Below are positions 57,909 through 64,000 of a DNA stretch of 64,000 bases, one piece after another. Origin of the DNA: CAYRPN01 sp964426135 (GTDB lineage: Bacteria; Planctomycetota; Phycisphaerae; Phycisphaerales; Phycisphaeraceae). The notes under the pieces are model-generated. The model saw only the letters and a program-made list of their open reading frames with translations, had not been told where the DNA came from and did no database searches. Position 1 is the stretch's first letter. Every line of letters starts with the position of its first letter. The stretch is from assembly GCA_964426135.1 (NCBI GenBank), contig CAYRPN010000002.1, positions 147,406-211,405 of the forward strand, given 5' to 3'. The position numbers were made by a program, and so were the translations under genes.

Positions 57909-59726
57909 ATGACCAATCCGATCATTACCCGCGAACTGATCAGCATGCTCCGCACTCGCAAGGCGTTTGCCCTGCAGGTGGCGGTGGTCGCGGTGCTGTC
58001 GCTGCTCGTGGTGCTGCGCTGGCCCACCGATGCCCGCGTGAACACCAGCGGTTTCCAGGCGCAGCAGGTGCTCCGCGTGTTCGGCTACGGCCTGATGATG
58101 AGCGTCATCCTGCTCGCCCCCGTCTTCCCCGCCACCAGCATCGTGCGAGAAAAACAGCGCGGCACACTCGCGCTCCTGCTCAATTCGCCCATGAGTCCGT
58201 GGTCCATCCTCATCGGCAAACTCGTCAGCTCGATGGGATTCATGCTGCTGCTTTTAATCCTGAGCATGCCCGCGGCGGCGGCCGCATTCACGATGGGCGG
58301 CGTGCAGTTGAAGCAGGTGCTGCTCGTCTACGCAGTGCTGGTGATCGTCGCGCTGCAATATGGCAGCATCGCGCTGTACGTCAGCAGTTCCACCAGCTCG
58401 ATCGATTCGGCGCTGCGCATCACTTTCGGCCTCGTGTTGTTCCTGGCGGTCATTCCGCTGGTGCTGGTGCAGTTCATTCCGCGCGATCAGCCCATGCCGT
58501 TCGCACCCGCCGAGTTCATTCAATACCTCAAGAACGTGCCGGACTGGGCGGACAAGCAGGAGTTCGCCTGGCTGCCCAAGGGGCTGGCGTCGTCGGTGTA
58601 CGCGGTGATTCTGTATGTCGTCGTGTTCATCGCGTATCTCAGCAGATTCCTTTCGCCGGCGCCGGCGATGACGGCGATCCTGCAGGATGAGGCGGTGTTC
58701 AGCGCGGCCGGGTCCGAGTCGGGCGGCGCGGTGTGGCGATACGCTTTCTTCGCCGTCGTCAGCAGCGCGGTGATCCTGTATTTGATCGCGCGCCGGCTTC
58801 GCCCCGGCATGCTCGACAAGGCGCGATCCGCCGGCGTCATCACCGATGACCGCTCCGCCGGCGCCAAGGCGTATCGCCGGTTCATGTTCCTCTGGTTCTT
58901 CGATCCGCAGCGGCGCAGCGGCTCGATCGGCCTGGCGAATCCGGTGATGATGAAGGAGTTCCGCACACGCCGCTTCGGCCGGGCGCACTGGCTGATGCGC
59001 CTGTTCGCGGTGTGCATCGTGCTCTCGCTGGGGCTGATGTTCGCCACCACGGAAAAGACGCAAGGCCACATCAACACGGTGCGCTCCATTCTCGTCTTGC
59101 TGCAGGTCACGTTGATTCTGCTCGTCACTCCGGCGCTGGCGTCAGGACTGATCAGCAGCGAGCGCGAAAGCGGCGGCTGGCAGCTCCTGCAGATGACGCC
59201 GATGTCCGCACTCGCCATCGTCGGCGGCAAGCTCATGAGCGTCGTCGTCACGCTCCTGCTCATCCTCCTGGCCACCGTGCCGGGCTATTTCGTCATTCTG
59301 TTCCTCGGCGCGTCGGAGGACGGCATCCTCAACGCGCTGCTGAAATCGTCGCACACGCAGGACATCATGAACATCCAGTTGTCCATGCTGCTGTTGACCG
59401 CGTTCGCCGTGCTGCTCAGCGCCGCGATGAGCGCCGTCTTCCGGCGCACCGCCACCGCCACCGCCGTGTCGTATGTCGTGCTGGGTGTGCTTTGCATCGG
59501 CACGATGCTGGTGCGCTTCGCCGAGGACGCGCCGTTCTCGCACCAGGCGGTGGAGATGGTGCTGACGGTGAACCCGCTGGCGGCGGCGCTGACGCAGATC
59601 AATGCGCCGATGTTCGATGATTACCCGCTCGTTGTACCGGTGAACCGCTGGTTCATGGGCGGCGGCTGCGTGCTGCTGCTATTGACGCTGATGCTGCGCG
59701 TCAGGGCGCTGACGCGGCCGCAGTAG
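57909..59726 (+). CDS. ABC-2 type permease, duplicated membrane domains
   Basis: 605 aa. Two membrane halves: helices around about 20-60, 55-75, 108-180, 190-235 and 280-310; then about 370-390, 400-425, 470-540 and 560-600. The start MTNPIITRELISMLRTRKAFAL and GTLALLLNSPMSPWSILIGK are typical of ABC-2 permeases (RELxxxxR, SSP repeats), as are ESGGWQLLQMTPMSALAIVGGKL in the second half. It pairs with the ATPase to export an unknown substrate. Confidence 0.93.
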   Translation: MTNPIITRELISMLRTRKAFALQVAVVAVLSLLVVLRWPTDARVNTSGFQAQQVLRVFGYGLMMSVILLAPVFPATSIVREKQRGTLALLLNSPMSPWSILIGKLVSSMGFMLLLLILSMPAAAAAFTMGGVQLKQVLLVYAVLVIVALQYGSIALYVSSSTSSIDSALRITFGLVLFLAVIPLVLVQFIPRDQPMPFAPAEFIQYLKNVPDWADKQEFAWLPKGLASSVYAVILYVVVFIAYLSRFLSPAPAMTAILQDEAVFSAAGSESGGAVWRYAFFAVVSSAVILYLIARRLRPGMLDKARSAGVITDDRSAGAKAYRRFMFLWFFDPQRRSGSIGLANPVMMKEFRTRRFGRAHWLMRLFAVCIVLSLGLMFATTEKTQGHINTVRSILVLLQVTLILLVTPALASGLISSERESGGWQLLQMTPMSALAIVGGKLMSVVVTLLLILLATVPGYFVILFLGASEDGILNALLKSSHTQDIMNIQLSMLLLTAFAVLLSAAMSAVFRRTATATAVSYVVLGVLCIGTMLVRFAEDAPFSHQAVEMVLTVNPLAAALTQINAPMFDDYPLVVPVNRWFMGGGCVLLLLTLMLRVRALTRPQ

Positions 59727-59740
59727 CAGGCGGCACTCGT

Positions 59741-59826
59741 GTAGGGTGCGTCAAGGCTTGGCGCGGACGCACCACGGTGAACGGAAACGCGAGATGGTGC
59801 GTCCGCGCGGACTTGACGCACCCTAC
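59741..59826. repeat. GTAGGGTGCGTCAAG palindrome 3
   Basis: Same family as 56641 and 57772: GTAGGGTGCGTCAAGGCTTG at the left and CTTGACGCACCCTAC at the right (59812-59826). It lies in the spacer after the permease gene, so all three spacers of the run carry one. Confidence 0.92.
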
Positions 59827-59850
59827 GGCGAAGTGCCCGGGCGGCGAAGC

Positions 59851-60060
59851 GCCCGGGCGGCGAAGTGCCAGCGAAACGAAGGTTGCGACCCCGATGAAAC
59901 GCCTTNNNNNNNNNNNNNNNNNNNNNNNNNNNNNNNNNNNNNNNNNNNNNNNNNNNNNNNNNNNNNNNNNNNNNNNNNNNNNNNNNNNNNNNNNNNNNNN
60001 NNNNNGCCCGGGCGGCGAAGTGCCAGCGAAACGAAGGTTGCGACCCCGATGAAACGCCTT
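59851..60060. other. Assembly gap: 100 N between identical 55-nt ends
   Basis: N at 59906-60005 are flanked by the same 55 bases (59851-59905 and 60006-60060). This is what remains when two contig ends overlap by k=55 and are scaffolded without merging. The true sequence is probably gap-free, and the HEAT gene start may be read twice. Confidence 0.9.
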
Positions 60061-61989
60061 GTGTCCATCCTGTACTCTCTGCTTCTCGTCCTGCCGATGA
60101 CGGCGGTGGTCATCGCCGATCAGGTCGACGATCAGACGCCCGCGGACATCGCCGCCGACATCGATTGGCCGATGTATCTCGATCCCGATCTAGGCGAGAT
60201 TGCGGAGATGCGCGTGTTCGATCCGCAGCTTCGCGCGCTGTGGGCGGCGGCCCTGAAGCAGCCCGACGTGGAGACGCGCCGTCACGCCGCGGAGGACATC
60301 GGCCGGGCCCACAGTCTGGGCATGAAGGATCTGACGCAGTTCGTGCCGATCCTGCTCGCGCAGATGGATGAGCCGAAGCAGCATCCGGTGTTCGTCATCG
60401 CCGCGTGCAAGGCGCTGATGCTGCTGGAGGCGAAGCAGGCGGCTGACAGTTTCCACCGGCACAACCTTCGCGCCGGCGAAATGGGCGTCATTCGCGGCAG
60501 CAGCATCACGCCCAAGGATGCGAAGGAATCGTCCGGCGGCGGCATTGAGCTGCTGCTGATCACCGATCCCGCGCTGGCGCGGTGGAACCACGAGCAGGCC
60601 AAGCCGCTGTGGGTCAGGCGGATCGCCGATGTCGCCGCGCCGCGCACCGTGCGCGCCTCGGCGATCGAAGCGATTCGAATCGTCCGCCACGCCCCCGCGG
60701 CTGACGCGCTGCGAACCATCGTGACGGATCGCGCCACAACCGACGACTCGCTGCGGCTGGCGGCGGCGCAGGCGTTCGCCGCGCTGGAGGTGGACGGCCA
60801 TCTCGAACTCGCCCGCCAACTGGCGGATGGTTCTTCGTTTGAGCGAGTGCTGGCCGCGGCGTTGCTCAAGGCGCGCAAAGGCGACGAGGTTGTCACACTG
60901 CTGATCAAGCTCGCCGCCGACAAGGAGCCGACCGTCGCGTCGATCGCCCTTCAGCGGCTTCTGCAACTCGATCCCTGGCTCGTGAAACCGCTCGCCGATG
61001 GACTGCTCAAGAACGGCGATCCGATGGTCCGGCTGCACGCGGCCCGGGCCCTGGCGGCGCAGAAGACCCCGCGCGCCATCGGCGTGCTGGGCCCGCACCT
61101 GGACGACCTGAGCCCGCAGGTGCGCTCCTTCATCCGCCACCAGTTCATCGTGTTCGCCGCTGACGAGAAACTGACCGAGGCCGTTCGTGAACAGACGCTG
61201 GCGTTACTGAACGGCGCCGGCTGGCGCGGCATCGAGCAGGCGTGTGCCATCGTCGGCCGGCTCGACTGGGAGGCCAGCGCGCCGCGGCTGATGGAACTGC
61301 TTCCTCATCGCCGCAACGAGGTGCGCACCGCGGCGATCGTCGCATTGCGGCGGCTCGCGATCGCCGATGATGCGATGCTGGGGAAGGTGCTGGCCCATGC
61401 GACGAAGGAGACCGACGAGTTCCTCGCCGAGAAAAAGAAAGCCATCGCCGACACCGCTCGTCCGTTCCGCATCAACGATCAGCGCGACCGGCAACTGGCG
61501 CAGATGCACCAGTTCCTCGGCATGATGAAGTACGCGCCGGCGGTGCCGCTGATGAAGCGATTCATTCCGAAGGACAGCGGCTTCTGGACCGAAAGCCGCG
61601 CCGCGGCGATATGGGCGCTGGGAAAGATTTATGAGGACAAAGCGGACGGCGGCGTGGTGCCGCTGCTCATCAGCCGACTGAGCGACATTGATCCGAACAA
61701 TCCGGAGATGGTCGGCGTTCGCCGGATGTCGGCGATCTCATTGGGTCGGATGAAGGCGGACGCCGGTCTGAAGGCGCTCAATGTGTTCTACGACATGGAG
61801 AAGCAGGGGCTGCACATCGGCGGTTCCTGCCGCTGGGCGATCAGGCACATGACCGGGAAGGAACTGCCCGGCCCGGATCCGCGCCACATTGGCGAGACGG
61901 GCTGGTACATCTCGCCGATCCGCTCGCAGGAGGAACCGGGCCGCGACGGCGTGCGCCAGCCGACGAGCAATCGCGCGTACACGCCGTGA
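60049..61989 (+). CDS. Exported HEAT-repeat protein
   Basis: 646 aa from ATG 60049 (just after the assembly gap). Signal MKRLVSILYSLLLVLPMTAVVIADQ. The body is an array of HEAT-like helix pairs: RRHAAEDIGRAHSLG, VRASAIEAIRIVRHAP, LRLAAAQAFAALEV, VRLHAARALAAQKTPRAIGVL, VRTAAIVALRRLAIADDAML, and ESRAAAIWALGKIYED near the end. Such solenoids are protein-interaction scaffolds. Last gene of the ABC run, so it may act with that transporter on the outer face of the inner membrane. Confidence 0.85.
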   Translation: MKRLVSILYSLLLVLPMTAVVIADQVDDQTPADIAADIDWPMYLDPDLGEIAEMRVFDPQLRALWAAALKQPDVETRRHAAEDIGRAHSLGMKDLTQFVPILLAQMDEPKQHPVFVIAACKALMLLEAKQAADSFHRHNLRAGEMGVIRGSSITPKDAKESSGGGIELLLITDPALARWNHEQAKPLWVRRIADVAAPRTVRASAIEAIRIVRHAPAADALRTIVTDRATTDDSLRLAAAQAFAALEVDGHLELARQLADGSSFERVLAAALLKARKGDEVVTLLIKLAADKEPTVASIALQRLLQLDPWLVKPLADGLLKNGDPMVRLHAARALAAQKTPRAIGVLGPHLDDLSPQVRSFIRHQFIVFAADEKLTEAVREQTLALLNGAGWRGIEQACAIVGRLDWEASAPRLMELLPHRRNEVRTAAIVALRRLAIADDAMLGKVLAHATKETDEFLAEKKKAIADTARPFRINDQRDRQLAQMHQFLGMMKYAPAVPLMKRFIPKDSGFWTESRAAAIWALGKIYEDKADGGVVPLLISRLSDIDPNNPEMVGVRRMSAISLGRMKADAGLKALNVFYDMEKQGLHIGGSCRWAIRHMTGKELPGPDPRHIGETGWYISPIRSQEEPGRDGVRQPTSNRAYTP

Positions 61990-62021
61990 GACAGGATCGG
62001 CGCTCGCCGAATTCCCACAAT

Positions 62022-62093
62022 GTTTAGCGACGGGGCTTGCCCCGCCCCTGCGATTCACCCTGCGGCGCGGAGGCGGAGCAAGCCCCGTCGCCG
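62022..62093. repeat. REP pair (GTTTAGCGACGGGGC family), partly decayed
   Basis: GTTTAGCGACGGGGCTTGCC and an inverse arm GGAGCAAGCCCCGTCGCC about 35 bp away. The right arm has lost the end AAAC. Confidence 0.85.
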
Positions 62094-62162
62094 GACGATC
62101 GTGCCAATCACCGGGCCATCTCTCGATTTGCCCTCCTCCCGCGATTGTGCTTTCCTGTCCGC

Positions 62163-62570
62163 ATGATCGATTCAACCCTGGTTGAGATTCGCGTGCGGTA
62201 TCCCGAGTGCGACGCGCAGAGCGTCGCCCATCACAGCGTGTATCCGGTGTGGATGGAGATCGCGCGCGTCGAGTTGCTGCGGGTCAATGGACTCGTGTAT
62301 CGCGAGTGCGAGAGGCGAGGGTTGTTCTTCGTCGTGACGCAACTGAACCTGCGCTATCGCCGTCCAGCGTTTTACGACGACATGATCACGGTGCGCGTCA
62401 GGCACACCGAAATCGGACGCATCCGCATCGATCACGAGTACACGATCATGCGCGGCGACGAGGTGCTTGCCGAGGCGACCTCGACGCTGGCATGCGTGGA
62501 CCGGCAGGGCAAGCCGCAGGCGATCCCCGACTGGTTCCTGACCGGGCCCGCTTCGGCTCCGCCTGAATGA
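62163..62570 (+). CDS. Acyl-CoA thioesterase (4-hydroxybenzoyl-CoA thioesterase/YbgC type)
   Basis: 135-aa single hotdog domain. VEIRVRYPECDAQSVAHHSVYPVWMEIARVELL contains the catalytic Asp of the group (RYxExD) and the following Y-x-x-W/F-x-E helix; TQLNLRYRRPAFYDDMITVRV is the next strand pair. ATG 62163 starts MIDSTL; the frame upstream is repeat sequence. Probable substrates are short to medium acyl-CoAs. It overlaps or closely precedes the TsaC-phosphatase gene on the same strand. Confidence 0.9.
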   Translation: MIDSTLVEIRVRYPECDAQSVAHHSVYPVWMEIARVELLRVNGLVYRECERRGLFFVVTQLNLRYRRPAFYDDMITVRVRHTEIGRIRIDHEYTIMRGDEVLAEATSTLACVDRQGKPQAIPDWFLTGPASAPPE

Positions 62571-62638
62571 AATGCCGCGCTGCGTTTGCTTTCGCGAAAT
62601 GCGGCGCTGATAATTTCGCTGTTCGCCCGGTACGCACC

Positions 62639-63814
62639 ATGGCCCAGACTTCAGTCGTACAAATTCGCGATTCGGCGCACCTGGCGGAGACCGTGCGCGA
62701 GGCCCGCCGGGTCTTCGATTCGGGCGGCCTGGTCATTTTTCCGACCGAGACCGTCTACGGCATCGGCGCCGCGGCCGCCAGCGATAAGGGTTTCGCCGCG
62801 CTGCTCGATGTCAAAGGCCGCAGTCAGACGCAGCCCTTTACAGTGCATCTGCCCAGCGCCGAGGCGGCGGCGCGCTATGTCGATATGACCAACCCGCGCA
62901 TGAAGCGGTTTGTCGGCAAGGCATTCCCCGGGCCCGTCACGCTGGTGGTTGATGTGAGCGATGAAGTCATCAAGGAGAAGGTGGCGCACTTCGAAGAACT
63001 GGGTCGCAAGCATCTGCCGGCGGGCGGCGCGGCGGAACTGGCGGAACGACTGTACCACCATCACACGATCGGCCTGCGCTGTCCGGATGACGCGACGGCC
63101 CGCGCGATCCTCGGCGCCACGTCTTCGCCGGTGGTGGCGTCCAGCGCGAATCGCCGGGGTTCGCCGCCGCCGATGGATGTCGATGCCGCCGCCGCCGCGC
63201 TGGGTGAAGCCGCCGACCTGATCGTCGACGGCGGTCGCTGCCGTTACGCCAAGCCTTCGACCATCGTTCGCGTGCGCACGACCGACGCAGGGCCGCAGAT
63301 CACGGTCGAACGCGAAGGCGTGTACGACGAGCGCACCATTCGCCGGATGCTCCGCTGGACGATGCTGCTGGTGTGCAGCGGCAACACCTGCCGCTCGCCG
63401 ATGGCGGAGGCGATCGCCAGGCAGATGCTGTCGGCACAGCGCAACGTGGCCCAGGACGAACTGGAATCGGCGGGCGTTCGCGTGGTCTCCGCCGGCGCGT
63501 TCACTTCGCCGGGCATCCCCGCGACGCGCGAGGCGGTGGACGCGATGGGCAAACTGGGCATCGACCTGTCGGCGCATCGCTCCCGCACGCTGAGCCCCGA
63601 ATTGATTCGCGAGGCGGACGTGATCTACTGCATGACCGATTCGCATCTGGAAGCGGTGCTCGAGTACGACCGCACCGCGATGGACAAGACATTCACGCTC
63701 GACCCCAACAGCGACATCGACGATCCGATCGGCGGCAACCTCACGGTGTACCAGCGCTGCGCGGAGCTGATTCGTCGCCGGTTGGACCAACGGATCAAGG
63801 AACAGCAGCCGTAG
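62639..63814 (+). CDS. Fusion of TsaC (threonylcarbamoyl-AMP synthase) and LMW protein-arginine/tyrosine phosphatase
   Basis: 391 aa. Residues about 1-235 are a YrdC/Sua5/TsaC domain, which makes threonylcarbamoyl-AMP for tRNA t6A: GGLVIFPTETVYGIG, VKGRSQTQPFTVHL, FPGPVTLVVD, GLRCPDD and VVASSANRRGSPPP. Residues about 241-391 are a low-molecular-weight phosphatase: LLVCSGNTCRSPMAE (CX5R, Cys246 and Arg252) and acid loop DIDDPIGG. Thr250 sits where B. subtilis YwlE has the Thr that favours phospho-arginine; Bacillus has ywlC (Sua5) next to ywlE. ATG 62639 is chosen because TsaC homology follows; ATG 62567 overlapping the thioesterase stop is possible. Confidence 0.93.
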   Translation: MAQTSVVQIRDSAHLAETVREARRVFDSGGLVIFPTETVYGIGAAAASDKGFAALLDVKGRSQTQPFTVHLPSAEAAARYVDMTNPRMKRFVGKAFPGPVTLVVDVSDEVIKEKVAHFEELGRKHLPAGGAAELAERLYHHHTIGLRCPDDATARAILGATSSPVVASSANRRGSPPPMDVDAAAAALGEAADLIVDGGRCRYAKPSTIVRVRTTDAGPQITVEREGVYDERTIRRMLRWTMLLVCSGNTCRSPMAEAIARQMLSAQRNVAQDELESAGVRVVSAGAFTSPGIPATREAVDAMGKLGIDLSAHRSRTLSPELIREADVIYCMTDSHLEAVLEYDRTAMDKTFTLDPNSDIDDPIGGNLTVYQRCAELIRRRLDQRIKEQQP

Positions 63815-63821
63815 TCGCGAT

Positions 63822-63848
63822 CATTTAGCCGGCGGGCTCGCCCGCCGT
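63822..63848. repeat. REP unit (ATTTAGCCGGCGGGC family)
   Basis: CATTTAGCCGGCGGGCTCGC followed by CCGCCG, the same unit as in the cores of MITE-like elements C and D, here single and without the flanking GAAATAAC ends. Confidence 0.82.
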
Positions 63849-63929
63849 GAATCGCCGACAGGGCAACCGCCCTCCGGTCGATCTCAAATGCGCCGGGATC
63901 GCAGTCACCGCCGCCGGCGAAATAAGTGG

Positions 63930-64000
63930 CTCATCCGGCCAATGGGTACTCGTCTTGTCAGAGCCGGAGTCTGTGACTCCGGTTCGCCGAGCCGGATCGA
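63930..64000. repeat. Second copy of the dispersed hairpin repeat (cut by window edge)
   Basis: CTCATCCGGCCAATGGGTAC ... GAGCCGGAGTCTGTGACTCC ... GCCGAGCCGGATCGA matches 45903-45972 at most positions. It runs off the end of the window. Confidence 0.8.

Noticed and set aside
59746..60060. HEAT protein extended upstream through the N-gap
   Set aside because: The extension is translated palindrome and N; the signal peptide begins at 60049.
62651..63790. 379-codon frame opposite the TsaC-phosphatase fusion
   Set aside because: Shadow frame; the plus strand shows intact catalytic motifs.

Overview
The window reads as a high-GC chromosomal segment of a planctomycete, probably class Phycisphaerae, from a metagenome-derived assembly. 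The lineage call rests on gene content: three PEP-CTERM surface proteins, prepilin-like proteins with short FTLIELL or FTVPE(I/L)L helices, a PSCyt1/DUF1549/DUF1553 plus DUF1501 pair, a DUF1080 hydrolase, an SUMF1-type lipoprotein, XylR-type regulators, type III glutamine synthetase and three sialate O-acetylesterase-like enzymes. The assembly call rests on a 100-N gap flanked by identical 55-nt ends (59851-60060). No rRNA, tRNA or CRISPR array was recognised.

Layout. 1-3424: a chromosomal integron, with minus-strand gene cassettes separated by attC sites, an attI-like junction, two divergent promoters with overlapping -35 boxes, and an IntI integrase carrying an in-frame palindromic insert. 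3425-6740: palindromes, gcvT and a zinc-ribbon membrane protein. 6744-11707: glutamine synthetase III, FucU/RbsD, M19 dipeptidase and RidA. 11762-18915: pentaheme cytochrome, DUF1080, SUMF1 lipoprotein and FHA protein. 19481-29941: GNAT, EF-P, and a XylR / PEP-CTERM / prepilin / DUF1549 / DUF1501 block. 29946-39337: lipoprotein, RDD protein, TsaD with a repeat insert, a RAYT transposase bracketed by its REPs, sialate esterase, S41 protease and prepilin. 39703-43175: Rieske, cytochrome b and octaheme cytochrome operon. 43245-53461: two sialate esterases, two PEP-CTERM genes, a propeller-like secreted protein, a mini-prepilin and a second XylR regulator. 53765-61989: membrane protein, ABC ATPase, ABC-2 permease and HEAT-repeat protein, with a large palindrome in each spacer. 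62163-63814: thioesterase and a TsaC-phosphatase fusion.

The main non-gene signal is dense repeat structure. There is a MITE-like family with GAAATAACTTC ends and exchangeable palindromic cores, a REP family around a RAYT gene, a separate palindrome family in the ABC operon, and period 7-9 tandem repeats. Some of these have entered conserved genes in frame (intI, tsaD, the DUF1549 gene twice, probably the DUF1501 gene). A 16-bp motif, AACGCATATYTTGCGC, lies upstream of three secreted-protein genes within about 6 kb and may mark a local regulon, with the nearby XylR-type protein as the candidate regulator.
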